Positions 36,907 to 47,559 of a stretch of 64,000 nt of DNA are shown in pieces; position 1 is the first letter of the stretch; each line of letters begins with the position of its first letter. The notes below the pieces were generated by a model. The model was not told the DNA's origin, searched no databases, and worked only from the letters and a program-made list of their open reading frames with translations. This DNA comes from Leucogyrophana mollusca (taxonomy: Eukaryota > Basidiomycota > Agaricomycetes > Boletales). A program made the translations under genes and the position numbers. The stretch spans positions 1 to 64,000 of the forward strand of contig MU266336.1 in assembly GCA_021014945.1 (NCBI GenBank), written 5' to 3'.

Positions 36907-37383
36907 ATGGGCAAGCCCATCAAGGATGATCGTACCTCTGGTATATCCGGTGAAAGCAGCGTCGTCAATCCTTGCTATGCGGCGGTTATGGATACTCAAC
37001 CCCTACAGGCCTCGATATCGAAGTCAGAAACACCAGCGACAATTACGAGGCGTGAGGTGGCGTATCCCGAACCATCACCTCGTAACGAATCGTATGTCAA
37101 TACCTACGCGTTCAGCCTCGGCGGGAGGGCGCCTGGCTGCGACGATCCAAGCGGAGGTCTCGGTGCAGCAATAGCCATTGAATTTGTGCATCCGAAACGG
37201 ATGCCTGGAAAGGGCTCGTTGGACTCGGTAGTCCCTCTGGAAAGGTCCAGTGGGTGGAAACACATCGCGCGGGAGCGCATATCAGTATCACCAGTGATAC
37301 CTGAGTCGGACCTGGTTCTGTTGGTGCAAACGGCACCCATACAATGCGAAGGACCATGGTATAGCACCCTTAGCAAGCGATGA
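36907..37383 (+). CDS. Possible hypothetical protein, 158 codons
   Basis: Uninterrupted frame from ATG to stop with soluble, mixed composition (MGKPIKDDRTSGI... ending WYSTLSKR). No domain, signal peptide or membrane segment is recognised. Competing frames on both strands in the same stretch are 60-106 codons, so coding status is uncertain. It ends just before the convergent mucin-like gene at 37511-39178. Confidence 0.25.
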   Translation: MGKPIKDDRTSGISGESSVVNPCYAAVMDTQPLQASISKSETPATITRREVAYPEPSPRNESYVNTYAFSLGGRAPGCDDPSGGLGAAIAIEFVHPKRMPGKGSLDSVVPLERSSGWKHIARERISVSPVIPESDLVLLVQTAPIQCEGPWYSTLSKR

Positions 37384-37510
37384 CCAAGAAGTAAGATTAA
37401 ATTGTGGCTCGTGCTCTGAGCTTACAAGTACTAATTACTATAGTCCCAACGATTATACCAGCAGGAAATATTGTTCGCGACGGAGGACTCGAAACAACCA
37501 CATCCACACA

Positions 37511-39178
37511 CTACGGTCTGCCCTGTCCTGTGAGGGATATCGCTGAATGGTGATATGATGGGAGATACTCGCTTGGTACAGTTGAACTACCCGCAGACAC
37601 CAGCCGGTCTAGCCACTCATCTCTGAATATTCCGCGAAGGGCAGAAATTCGACTCTGAGATGGATAGTTGGTCTCAGGCTCAGGCTCCCCGTCAAGTTCA
37701 ACTCTTGTCAATGCTGATATCTCGTCTCCATCCACTGAAGACGCCCGCGACTCCTTCTCCTCGGTCATATCCGCGAACTGCGTGAATGACGAGCTTGCAC
37801 TCTGTCGCGCGCTTGGTAGATAATTGTGAAGCCCGTGCTTTGCCCATGAACGAGCCCGTGGCTCAAGAGTGGTTGGCGGATCCGGTATGTTTTCATACGG
37901 AAATGGCGTGAGCTTCATTGGAGCTCTCCGGCATCGCCAAAGGAGCAGAAGCAGCAAAATGACAAGCAAAACTACACCGCTTGCGACAACCCCAACAACG
38001 ACACTTGTTGCGCTTGTCATTGAAAAGCGGGCGCCTGGCGAAGGTTGAGATTTTGCTGTTGGTGTGGACGGGGCCGGTGACACGGATGCGATCGGCAAGG
38101 GAGAGAAAGTTGATGACAACATAGACGAGGAAAATGATAAGGGAGAGGAGGATGAGATAGGTGACCGTGTGGGTGCAGAGGATAGCAAGGGACCCGAGGA
38201 AGACGCGGGCGATGTGAAGGATGAAGGGGCGAACGACGCAAGGGATGAAGAAGCAATGCTCGCGAGGATGGGTGGAGACGAGGATGGTGTAATGCCATAC
38301 CACGCAACCGAGGCGCTCGACACTTGCTCTGCGTTGATCGCCTCAGCCGTTGCGATGGACGACGAGGGCGGAGAGCTTGTCGTGGTGGATGGTATGAAGG
38401 AAGGATACTGCGCAATAGGGGTGCCTAATGTAATTTCTGCGTCAACCTTCGCGGAGGCCAGCATTGACGAGGTAAGGCCTGAAGTGACTGATATATGGTC
38501 ATTGTGTATATCCAGAGTTAAGCTCGCGGAGGCGGTCATGGACAAGGTAAGGCCTGAAGTGACTGGTGCTGGTGCATGATCAATGTGTGTATCCAGGTCT
38601 AGGCCAGCGGTGTGCGCGGATGAAGGAAACGATGATGTGGGTGTTACCGATGTGGATGAAGAGGTGAGTGATGAGACCAATATGGACGATGAGCAATTTG
38701 AGGGTGACGAGGGAGATGGCGACAGCGAAGAGGTTGGTGGTGGTGAAGATGTCGCTAGTGAAGGGCTTGAGGATAATGCGGCATGTGAGGCAGCTGGTGG
38801 GGGTGACGAGGGTGCCGGCCGCGAGGAAGACGTATGCGATAAGAATGTCGAGTTTGAGGTTGAGGATAGCGAGGAAGATGTCCAAGGTGAAGAAGATGTA
38901 AATGTCGAAGAGGATGTGAGCGTTGTTGTGTTTGGGTGCAGACCGGGGGACAGGGGTTTGTGGGGCGGGAGGGAGCCATGCGTTGCAGAAGATGTACGCG
39001 ACGTGGAAACCGTGCGGGACGAAGATGGTGCAGCGATACCGGGCGGTGTGAGCAGACCTACACTTGGGAGGATCATAGTAGAGCGCCAGGCAGTTGAATA
39101 CAGTGTCAGGGCTTGCGGTCCCGGACCGAAAATATCTCCCGGTTTTCCGTTGACATCGACGGAGAACGTCTTGGACAT
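37511..39178 (-). CDS. Mucin-like single-pass membrane protein, family member 1
   Basis: Single-exon model, 555 aa. The N-terminus MSKTFSVDVNGKPGD is not a signal peptide, and upstream sequence remains open in frame for 32 codons, so an extra exon is possible. Residues about 50-385 are extremely Ser/Thr/Pro-rich, as in heavily O-mannosylated ectodomains, with an imperfect repeat LDxHxDHxxxVTSGL. One membrane helix (about 391-413, VVVGVVASGVVLLVILL) is followed by WRCRR and then a cytoplasmic tail with PFPYENIPDPPTT, SSFTQFADM, DEISALTRV, RDEWLDRLV and a final SEYLPSY. The tail motifs recur in the plus-strand genes at 56384 and 59072, so they are paralogues. Likely a cell-surface protein; role unknown. 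It is the only minus-strand member of the cluster. Confidence 0.8.
   Translation of the reverse strand: MSKTFSVDVNGKPGDIFGPGPQALTLYSTAWRSTMILPSVGLLTPPGIAAPSSSRTVSTSRTSSATHGSLPPHKPLSPGLHPNTTTLTSSSTFTSSSPWTSSSLSSTSNSTFLSHTSSSRPAPSSPPPAASHAALSSSPSLATSSPPPTSSLSPSPSSPSNCSSSILVSSLTSSSTSVTPTSSFPSSAHTAGLDLDTHIDHAPAPVTSGLTLSMTASASLTLDIHNDHISVTSGLTSSMLASAKVDAEITLGTPIAQYPSFIPSTTTSSPPSSSIATAEAINAEQVSSASVAWYGITPSSSPPILASIASSSLASFAPSSFTSPASSSGPLLSSAPTRSPISSSSPLSFSSSMLSSTFSPLPIASVSPAPSTPTAKSQPSPGARFSMTSATSVVVGVVASGVVLLVILLLLLLWRCRRAPMKLTPFPYENIPDPPTTLEPRARSWAKHGLHNYLPSARQSASSSFTQFADMTEEKESRASSVDGDEISALTRVELDGEPEPETNYPSQSRISALRGIFRDEWLDRLVSAGSSTVPSEYLPSYHHSAISLTGQGRP
38440..38640. repeat. Imperfect tandem repeats in mucin-like gene 1
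   Basis: AAGGCCTGAAGTGACT appears at about 38473 and 38548, with related sequence around 38420-38620. On the coding (minus) strand this is a unit of roughly 25 residues built on DHxxVTSGLTxSMxASA. It sits in the extracellular stalk, where such repeats expand and contract easily. Confidence 0.7.
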
Positions 39179-40173
39179 GCTGCAAAAGAGGGGCAGCGAT
39201 GGTTCCGCACAGACCGAAAGTGCACTTGAACGAGTGGTCAGTAATGCATCTCGTGTCTTTGAGACTTCGTCTTAAAGGGCATCCAGTCGCTCCCACCACG
39301 CCATTCGCTAGATTAGCCCAAAGATAGGCGCAAAATTGGAACTGGAAGCGGGGTGCACAGATCTGGGGTCAATAAGGAAAAAGCTCGTGGCTGCAGAAAC
39401 GACAGTCAAGATCACGTAGAGATCATGAAAGCGGGCAGTAATGAAGCTTGATGAAGGCCCGCAGGTAATGCGTGATAGTGACTAGGCAGAGAACAGGTAT
39501 GCACAGGATAGGTGCAGTGGAACTAAGGGTAATCAGTCGATAAGGCGTACATTGTGAGGAACGTGCCTGGTCCTCAAATACGGTGGTCGGGAGAAGTCTT
39601 GGATCACCTGCAAGGTGGACAGAAATACTAGCTCTTCGTTGGAAATCCGTGCTTGTACATCAAAAAATCACAAAGAGCACATTGTCATCATACCGGTGAC
39701 GCTCCTTTATTTTGGGAGTCATCACATGATGACGGGGACGCGTTCTAGGCGTTGCCCTCTTTGGCCCACAAGCTTCTGGCTGTGAATGTTTATCAGCTCT
39801 TCGGGCGGTGGGGGAGATCAAAGGCTGTGGATGAAAGTCCTCATTACAATTCGTCTGGCACGAGGACTCGAGCGTACTGAACATCAAGGCTGTGAGCAAA
39901 AGCTGTGGAGAGAATATGATCAATGGCAGCAGCTTAATATCAAGGCAATAAAATAAGATCACTGAGGCCTTCGAGAATCGGATGGACTGCGTGAGGCCGT
40001 GGTGTTTCCGAACCCCTCTGAGGCCTGAATAGGCTGTCGAGTCAACAAAAGCCATTGCGGCACATGTAACTCTCAAGAGACAAGGGACATCGCTATCTTC
40101 CAAGAAAGTGGTCGTAGGAGGCGCCTTACAGCTACACGTACATCTCTGAATAGATCAAATCGAACCAACCCCC
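39179..40173. other. Intergenic
   Basis: A 147-codon minus-strand frame (39660-40103) has one hydrophobic stretch (LLPLIIFSPQLLLTALMF) and a basic tail. It directly follows the permease gene and has no recognisable family, so it is not called. Nothing else is seen. Confidence 0.35.
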
Positions 40174-42909
40174 TCATTCTACTTTTTTACGTGAAAACTG
40201 TAAAGCCAAACTACCATCAGCAGCCGTAATTTTACGAACAATCTTCGCCAGGAAGAAGGGCAGTGGACCACTTACAAGCGTGACTACAGTTCCGTCTTCC
40301 AGCGTCTCTTTCCTTGGGACGAGCTCGTAGCCGAACACCTTGGGAATGAAAATTCGCCATGCCGCCCAATACAAGATGCCGACGATCATGATCGCAATGC
40401 CGACAAGGCAATACCTAGTTGCCCACGCAAGATCAGTCAATAAGGAGTGGAGGGTGAGAGTAAACACACAGGTAGTATGGTAATGGGGGTGTGTCGCCGA
40501 CTCCGTTAGCTGGGCGCAGGAAGGGCGCGACCAGCACTGCTCCCGCAAATGTGGTGTTGTCAGCACAGACAGCGCTTCTTCGAGGAACGAACGCACGGAA
40601 AACAGATGCAGCGAGGAAGAATACTGCAAAGGGCCACCAAACTGTTTTGGGGTGACCTGTGAGAGGTAACACATCGCAAGAGGAGAAAGGTGACCTTTGA
40701 ACGGCCGTATCGCGTCCGGTTTCTTCCACCGCAACCAGAACAGGCCCTACAAATCGATGTACGGGTAAACGTGATTATTTTTTTAAGAATAGAGGTAGTA
40801 GCACCCACAATCACGATGAAGAGGTTGATGATCTGCTGTGGATATCCTTCGACGTCGAGTATGAAGGGGTAAGCGACGTTCGGCGGGGGAGCAATGATCA
40901 CGATAATCTGTGAGGGAATTTTGAGGTAACGGAAATTGAATGAGGGGGGACACCATTTCCCAGACTTAGGAAGATAGACTTACTGACGGGATCAAGTGGA
41001 TAATTAGGCCTGGAAGTGGCGACTTGCCCGTTGGCCAGTTCGATGCCCAGAACTTGTTCCCGAAGGGAAGGGGAATACCTTCCTTTGCCAGCTCTGAGTA
41101 ACAGTCGGGATATCACGAGAGAAGAGAGTTGAGGTGAAGTAGCGATAATGAAAGCGATGCAGGACCAGAGGATTAGCGAATCTTTGGGTTTGGACGTTCG
41201 AACACAAACCTTGGTTCACGCGTGACGCAGCAAAAGTCTGTTGTTTTGAGTAACATATCAATCCCATCTGTAGGCTGTAGGCACATAAATCAGGAAAACG
41301 GGCGCTCACGATTGTTATGACATTCTGAAATCCTCATTCGTTAGATGGCGCGTGTATATACGAGAAAGAGCGTACCCCTAACGCGCTACGAATCAGGAAG
41401 GTTAGTAGGCTTTTCTACCGGTAGCGCTGAAATAGGAAGAAAGACGAAGCCAAGCTTACCTGAGCGCAACAAACACTGTTAATGCCTGTTCTGCCTTTCC
41501 ACCGAACACATTGCCAAAGAACAATGCAGCGACTGTGACTCCACTGGCATCAATCTCCGCCTAAGCAGCAGAGCACATTAGAATGTAATGTCTCCTCCCA
41601 TTCATCGACAGCTGAGGGAAAGACTAACCTTGGTAGCAGCAGCGAAGTACGCGACGTTAGCCAGCATATACAGCGCAGCACAGATACCTAGACCAAGAGG
41701 ACCCGCGATCTTAAGTGTCCGCACTGGATTTCGGACGTTGTTGAGGACGTAGTTTACGTTCGACCACCCCGCGTAGGCGTTAAGGACTTTGAACGTCGCC
41801 GTGGCATACTGCATAACGTGTTATTGGATCGCGTTGCGAGGACAATGCAAACGTACATCGTTACTGCTAGTCGAGCTTCCGGCGAAAGCGTTGCGGAAGT
41901 TTGCGTGCGGATCAGCGATGCGCGTGGATCCCGAGAGAACGACCCAGCCCGTTATGACGACAAATACTAGGATGACAATTTTGAAAATTGAAAGTACCTG
42001 TATGAAGCAGATTTATATGGCACCGGAACAGCGAGACTTAGACAGAGAAAACCAGGGCTCCGAGAGAATCACGCACGTTCATGATAAATACACCTGTGCG
42101 AGGTGTGAGGCCGTGGAGTACGGTTACAAAGAAAATCACTATGCACACGTGGTCAGTGAGTCTTGCAGATGGGCGCGTTAAGTTAAAGAAGTTTCGATTA
42201 TACCTGCGAGTGCGATCCCTCGCTCCGTCCATCTGTCTGCGACCTTGCCAGCGGAGACAAGAATGCTGCAATAACGGTTTAGATATACGATAGCAAAACC
42301 CGCCACTCCGCTTACTTGCTCGCAAACACCTTCAGCAGAGGTAAGGCCTCCCACGATAGGTCCAGGAAGAAAAATGAGACTTACAATACAGCCACTCGCT
42401 GTGAAACCCAGCAAGATCGCGTTCGCTGCGAAGATTATAGTAGCGAGGTACTTCGGGCGTTGATAGACTGCCTCCAAGTACACTTTCTCGCCTCCACTTC
42501 TAGGAAACATTGTACCAAACTCGAGCCATATGAATAGCCCACAGAAACTTAGCACAAATCCGAGGACCCAGAGCATCAGCGACGCGCCGACGGACCCGAC
42601 CCCGGAAAGGATAGACGATGGGGTGGAAAATATTCCGGTCCCGATAATGCGCCCGACAATGAGGAGTGTGCAGGAGGTCACTCCAAGATGACGACCAAGC
42701 CCACCGGCAGCATCTGTCAGGATGATCTCAGTGACAGACAAGTATTCATAGATGATGGACAAACCTTCTTCAAATGACAGCTCGCCGGGATTGAGAGTCG
42801 GGTCATGAGCTGTGGTAACTTCAACTTTAGCGGGTGAAAAACTCGACTCAGATTCGGAGGGAGCAATGTCAGGTTCGTCACGCTTGCGGAACCAAGACCA
42901 GGGCGACAT
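40174..42909 (-). CDS. LAT/MUP1-type amino-acid (methionine-like) permease
   Basis: Start taken at the ATG at 42909 (MSPWSWFRKRDEPD...), with a hydrophilic N-terminal tail. Core family motifs in order: GRIIGTGIFSTPSSIL in helix 1 (the substrate-binding GxGIF), GLFIWLEFGTMFPRSGGEK (the LAT helix 3 region), LATIIFAANAILLGFTASG, then after short introns NILVSAGKVADRW, KVLNAYAGWSNVNYVLNNV (41602-41814), NPVRTLKIAGPLGLG, SGVTVAALFFGNVFGG (near 41500), and final helices ending in SGPLPFFLAKIV and a hydrophilic tail at 40174. About 12 helices are expected. This is the APC-superfamily L-type group that includes yeast Mup1 high-affinity methionine permease, acting at the plasma membrane; substrate not proven. 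Many short introns. No break seen. Confidence 0.85.
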
Positions 42910-44558
42910 GGTGGTACGGGGGGAAGTCGAAGCGAAAAGACGCGTGATATGCATTGACCAGGCGCAGATAAGAAGGTGCTCCAATGGCGCAACCTTGCGA
43001 ATGGTGCCGTACACACAGCAAAACGTGCCTTGGGCGTCTGGGAGGCTTCCGAGCAGTACGCTTCGGTAACCAACCGCAACATGTCTCCATAAGTGGGACG
43101 AAATGCCACCTTTTTGGCCACCGTGACGCAGCGAACCGAAGAGGAAGTTCGAATAGGGAAGTTCGCCAGTCTGGGGTTTGTGTCGGGACGATGAGAATGT
43201 GGATAAATATAGACATGGCGGACGGACGTACTTACCCGGCGGAAGACCGTGGGTGCGGGCTCAGTCTCTCACGACTCGAGAACCCGCCGAGCCCCTGCCG
43301 AACGGTGTTCTGTCTTGGAAAGGAATTTCCCGGAGCTCAATAGAGGCCATGCAAAGTTACAGAATCCGGGGCATAGTAGAGATATCCAATTGCCGACTAT
43401 TCCTGTTGGCCAAAAAATAAAATGATTCATCTTAATTGCGTCAGCGCTCCTCCTGTCTATTCGTTCCGCATCCGCACACTTACTAAACGGCAGTCCACTC
43501 TCGAATTTTACGACCGCTCAATGCAGCGCCGTGATCGTTAGACCCGTGGTAGGTGGCCGGAACTATACCAAACAGGTAGGCCAAGAAAGGTGCTCCTTGA
43601 GCACGTACCGGTCTTGGATGCAGTGCGTTCATGGGGACTCCGAGTACTCTAACATGCCAGTGATATTAATAATCTGGATGAAGGAAGTTCACTGAGAAGG
43701 TATAAGTCTTTTGTTTGCATATGTTTAATTCCAAGCCTGCTGGTCAACAAGCGCAAACACTCCGTTTTCAAGTTGTTTGTCATAACTTGAAGTTCGCCCG
43801 CCAGCTATGCTGAGCTCAGCTTGTCTCTGTACGATTGTTGATTTGGAACGGCAAATGGGTGACGATCTAAGGGATGGTATGTGTGTACTCGCTCATTCGT
43901 TCCTGGCGTTCCTGGCACGGCTTCAACGATGCATCCATCACGATCATGATATACATGTCCGCTTCGCTCAGGCGGGTTATACTTTCTAGCCAATTTCTGG
44001 CTGGATACTCATGTTCTTCTTGCGAATGTCGAAGTTTCGTGATTAATGATTGTCCCTCTGATATCACCCTCAGCCCCATTCCCTTCGATCGTTCGGGAGA
44101 GACCGAGCTCGCACCTTTTCAACGGTTTACTGTCTCTGTTGGAATAAGTAATGCGACTCCTCCACCTCTCAACGCGCCTGTACGAACATACGCGAGGTTT
44201 GCCTCACACCCACACGGGAAGGTCTTGGTCGCCTTTCTTCCCGAAGAAATACCCGAGGCCGGCGTGCGCTTGTTGTCTTTCCATTCAGTAACCTCGGTGG
44301 CGATGGTGAGAGCGAGCAAAGTAAAGTGAAACTGGCACCGCACTTTCGCGATAAATTTACATCCATCAGGGCTACATCTTGAATCATCCCTTAAGCAATC
44401 GACCAGTGGATGACTTAGCCGCAATCCACGCTGTTCTGACGATTGTTTAAGTACAGGCGCGACACATTGCAAGTGCAGTATTGAGTTCCTCCTCCCCCCA
44501 CTCATTTTTTGTATCACATTCCTTTGAACACCACATCATACCCGTTTAACCCTCTTCT
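42910..44558. other. Intergenic; upstream of permease and of mucin-like gene 2
   Basis: From about 44050 the sequence is the start of the duplicated module (matches 47040 onward). A 151-codon frame at 43874-44329 is not preserved in the second copy, where the same sequence has a different open frame, so it is probably noncoding 5' flank. A block with CACACGGGAAGGT, then GGTGGCGATGGTGAGAGCGA, then GTAAAGTGAAACTGGCA is highly conserved between the copies and may be regulatory. Confidence 0.45.
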
Positions 44559-44711
44559 ATGGATGTCATTGACGATGGACTCCTCGGTCCACTCGATATA
44601 CCCCTACTCCATTCTCTGGATTGCATTGTCGATGAACCCCTCGGTCTACTCGTACCACCCCTACTCCCTCCTACGGGTGACATTAACGGACCCCCCTGCC
44701 CACTCCCTTCT
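44559..44711 (+). repeat. 57 bp tandem repeat encoding a 19-residue unit
   Basis: Units begin at 44559 and 44616 (57 bp each), with a shortened third at 44673. At protein level: xDxIDDGLLGPLDIPLLHS, then xDCIVDEPLGLLVPPLLPP, then xDINGPPCPLPS. Bases CCCCTACTCC and CATTG/ATTG recur in register. The homologous gene at 47560 has no such repeat, so it arose after the duplication, or was lost in the other copy. Confidence 0.8.
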
Positions 44712-45545
44712 ATGTATACCTCACAGGACGTACCTCAAACAGGCACCCTGTCAGCCGTTCCCTCTCGCCTCGAAACTATGTCATCCTTGTCTAGCCCATC
44801 GATTTCCTCCCATGCCATGACATCTACTTCATCCTCGTCCACGGGCACACCTTCCACCACATTCACGTCATCGATCGTGCCGCCCAAAACATCTCCGGGC
44901 AGTTTATCTCTCACATCAGGCGTGCAGACAAGCTTTTCAGAGGAGACGACCACTGCAGAAAACACTCCCGCAATGATCGTACTGCCAACTTTGAATCAGG
45001 CCTCTTCCACGATCACTGCCACCGCGCTCCCTGTCACCGCACTCCCTGTCACCGCGCTCGCAGCCACCGCGCTCTCTACCGCCGTGCTCCCCGCCAGTCC
45101 CACTACCTCCGTATCTCCCTCCTCCAGATCAGCACCCAGCACTCGAAATATCGTCATAGTCATCACGAGTGTCGCTGGGCTGTTCCTCATCGCTGTCCTG
45201 ATATTTTACGCTCTCCGCCGTCGACCCAAAAAATCGAAATACGAAGCCGTGACCATAGTGCCATATGCTTTCGCGCAGCCTTCTGCGCAGGTACATAGCG
45301 TAAAACAAGGGCTACATATGGGCACCAGCCCGCTTGTCGACTCCCACAGCGACGTCTACTCGCTGTCGTCGCAAACATTCTTGACATCTGGAAATGAGTG
45401 GGAAGCATCAGACGAATCTACGGGGACTTTAACGAGGCTAGGATCCTCTGCTCGCGAGCGGCTACTGAGGAAAATCTACTCACTGGTGAGGAGAGAGGTG
45501 GCCAAGAATAAACACTCAGTGCGCTCAAATTCTATCGCTGAATAA
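44559..45545 (+). CDS. Mucin-like single-pass membrane protein, family member 2
   Basis: Single-exon, 328 aa. The first 50 residues are Leu/Pro/Asp-rich and encoded by a 57 bp tandem repeat; they do not form a classical signal peptide. Residues 75-195 are Ser/Thr-rich with an ALPVTALPVTALAATAL stretch. One helix at about 198-219 (NIVIVITSVAGLFLIAVLIF) ends in RRRPKKSKYE, and a roughly 105-residue tail contains IVPYAFAQPSA, ESTGTLTRLGSS, RERLLRKIYSLVRREVAKN. The basic stop-transfer side indicates a cytosolic C-terminus. It is convergent with the small gene at 45644-46243, only about 100 bp away. Paralogue in copy 2 at 47560. Tail relation to members 4-6 is weaker (Ser-x-Thr-Leu-x-Arg and Arg-rich helix). 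Function unknown. Confidence 0.8.
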   Translation: MDVIDDGLLGPLDIPLLHSLDCIVDEPLGLLVPPLLPPTGDINGPPCPLPSMYTSQDVPQTGTLSAVPSRLETMSSLSSPSISSHAMTSTSSSSTGTPSTTFTSSIVPPKTSPGSLSLTSGVQTSFSEETTTAENTPAMIVLPTLNQASSTITATALPVTALPVTALAATALSTAVLPASPTTSVSPSSRSAPSTRNIVIVITSVAGLFLIAVLIFYALRRRPKKSKYEAVTIVPYAFAQPSAQVHSVKQGLHMGTSPLVDSHSDVYSLSSQTFLTSGNEWEASDESTGTLTRLGSSARERLLRKIYSLVRREVAKNKHSVRSNSIAE

Positions 45546-45643
45546 TGGCCGCATGTGTTATGTTTATAAAACCCGGATTTGTTGTTCATTACAGGACTGG
45601 TAGTACACAGCTCGATGCACACTTGTACGAGGCTGGATATCAT

Positions 45644-46243
45644 TCAATCAATGCTAGTAGAGGACTGCCCATGAACCGACTCCTCATGTAAAGCTGTCTT
45701 TGGTTTTTTTGCACCGCTCGTACGCTTAGTGCTCCCTTCCACTTCTTTGCATCGTGGTGTCCGTGTTGATGCTGACTTCTCGTCAGTCTCCTCTAAAACC
45801 AAGCTCCACGAACCCCCAGCAATAGACTGCGCCATCTTGACGTCATGCGAGAGAAGCAAACGCTGCTCCCGCCGTTCTCGCAGGCCTCTCAAGACAATCA
45901 AGACTATGAGGTACCCCGTCAACGTCATCATCAGCACCATGAAACACAGGATAGCATTATGGATGTCGACAACGAGCGCGTGCAAGGCGAAATGGATGCT
46001 CGACGCGATTTGGTCCGACGTGGCGGAGAAGTCTTGGACTGCATCATGGACATCGGTGGTTAGGGATGCGAGGGAACGATCGACGGAGGCGACCACCGCG
46101 TCTGAGTTCTTGGCGAGCTGGTCGGACATCATGCGAAGGGCATCGACGGCCTCCCTGCCACCAAGTCCTCGAATTACCATCTCAGCGATTTGCTGGCCAT
46201 CTACATCGACATGGACGCGGGGACGAGACGCTAGAATACCCAT
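45644..46243 (-). CDS. Small myristoylation-motif/single-helix membrane protein, copy 1
   Basis: Single exon, 199 aa. The start MGILASRP fits the N-myristoylation consensus (Gly2, Ser6). Residues about 17-95 are helical and amphipathic (GQQIAEMVIRGLGG, VDALRMMSDQLAKN, VDRSLASLTTDVHDAVQDF), possibly a coiled coil. One membrane helix lies at about 97-119 (ILCFMVLMMTLTGYLIVLIV), followed by the basic RGLRERREQR and a hydrophilic Lys/Ser-rich tail. No family is recognised. The copy at 48624-49172 is almost identical over the first 135 residues. Convergent with mucin-like gene 2. With a myristoylated N-terminus and a basic segment after the helix, both ends could face the cytosol only if the helix is a hairpin; otherwise the tail lies outside. 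Function unknown. Confidence 0.85.
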   Translation of the reverse strand: MGILASRPRVHVDVDGQQIAEMVIRGLGGREAVDALRMMSDQLAKNSDAVVASVDRSLASLTTDVHDAVQDFSATSDQIASSIHFALHALVVDIHNAILCFMVLMMTLTGYLIVLIVLRGLRERREQRLLLSHDVKMAQSIAGGSWSLVLEETDEKSASTRTPRCKEVEGSTKRTSGAKKPKTALHEESVHGQSSTSID

Positions 46244-47559
46244 GATGTGACTGCAATCATTTGAACTTGCTTGAACGATGAGAGTGCAAAGAACTTACAA
46301 TGAGCGGTCAGAGGAAGATGGCGTATAGCTGGGGTGTGTAACGGTGATTTATAGGATTCATTGGTGCTCAGTAGGCTGCTTTTCGCGTGTGCAAGCGGTG
46401 TTAAGCAATGCATTGTTTGATGGATGCCTTCCTGAGCACCTGTGGCGACGGCAGCATTCGAGGGCGTAGGGCATGCTTCCCTCGCAGGTAATATAGTACC
46501 GAGTAGTATTGCGGCCAATTCAATCCTGAACTGAACATCAACTTCCGGAGGCGCTCGCATGGGCATATCCGTAGGGCCGTATACTGAGACAAACATGATC
46601 AGGGCTGCAGGGGCGAGTTCGGTGGTCCCAATGTGTGGCCGTCTCGGCGATTGCCGAGGAACGCCTGTCGTGACTTATAGCGTTCTCGCTTGTGAGACGC
46701 CCAGGACCCGATCGATTTTTGTGGGGGAGGTGCGTTGCGGAGAATCTGTTTTACTGACTGTTCTCACCTATGACAGCCGACCGCGGCCGCTCTTGAAATC
46801 GCGGGCACACCGGGCATGAGCTGCTGGAGCGTGCTCTGATTGCTCCTGCCACCGCCAGTCTCGATGGCCAGCTCTAGCTCTTGACGGTGTATCCAAGACT
46901 TTACCGCGATTAAAGCCGTCTCCGCATCCGATTCAATCGCCCGCTCAGAAGAGCACGCCGCCCCCGTCGCTACCGTAATTGTCTTGTGATCATTTTCTCG
47001 TTTGGCCTTTGCTCGACCTATCCTGTTTAATGGTCTCACCTCTTTGTCGACGTCACCCTCAGCTCTATTCCACCTTCAATTTCCTGTAAAGTCCAATCCC
47101 ACACCTTCACAAACAGTTTATTGCCCGTATTGGAACATTATCTTTCAAGTCTCTATTTGACTCGCGTCTCACCGCGGCTGCACAAACAGGCGCGAAGTTC
47201 TGATATTCGCCACGCACTTACACGGGAAGGTTTTGGTCGCCTATCTTTCAGAAGAAATCACCCCTGGCATGCGCTTGTTTCGTCTTCGCGTCCAGTAAAC
47301 CCCGGTGGCGATGGTGAGAGCGAGTGGAGTAAAGTGAAACTGGCATCGCAAGGACACCATCTCCCAAGCTAGAGACCACCGAATGGCTTAGCCTCAACCT
47401 ACGTTGTTCTGACGATAGTTTAAATGCAGGTGTGACATATTGCAGGTACGACATCTTTCCCTTTGGGCCCCTCCCCCCACTCCTTTTATCACATTCTTTT
47501 GAATACCACATAATACCACCTTACCTCTCTCCTTTGGATCTCTGCATGGTGCACCTAAA
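46244..47559. other. Spacer between module copies
   Basis: Contains the rest of module copy 1 to about 46620, a unique part (46620-47040) and the 5' flank of module copy 2. Minus-strand frames at 46231-46596 and 46764-47039 look protein-like, but the first is frameshifted in copy 2, so neither is called. Confidence 0.4.

Larger units (their letters stand above)
44050..46620. repeat. Tandem-duplicated two-gene module, copy 1
   Basis: Contains 5' flank, mucin-like gene 2 (+), 3'-to-3' spacer, small myristoyl/TM gene (-) and that gene's upstream region. It is colinear and in the same orientation as 47040-49545, offset 2.9-3.0 kb. Shared non-coding blocks include GGAAGGT-TTGGTCGCC near 44218 against 47224, and GTATACTGAGACAAA at 46579 against GTATGCTGAGACAAA. 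Confidence 0.92.

Noticed and set aside
38583..39275. 230-codon plus-strand open frame rich in Asp/Glu/Val
   Set aside because: It is the exact antisense of the Ser/Thr-rich stalk of mucin-like gene 1, which generates long acidic shadows.
39660..40103. 147-codon minus-strand frame after the permease
   Set aside because: No domain, no paralogue and no intron partner. Could be real but cannot be supported.
43874..44329. 151-codon plus-strand frame before mucin-like gene 2
   Set aside because: Not preserved as an open frame in the duplicated copy near 47050-47350, so probably noncoding flank.
45729..46250. 173-codon plus-strand frame, repeated at 48670-49179
   Set aside because: Antisense of the small membrane protein genes; it is conserved only because the genes on the other strand are.
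46231..46596. 121-codon minus-strand frame upstream of the small gene
   Set aside because: The homologous sequence in copy 2 (49186-49530) is frameshifted and has stops.
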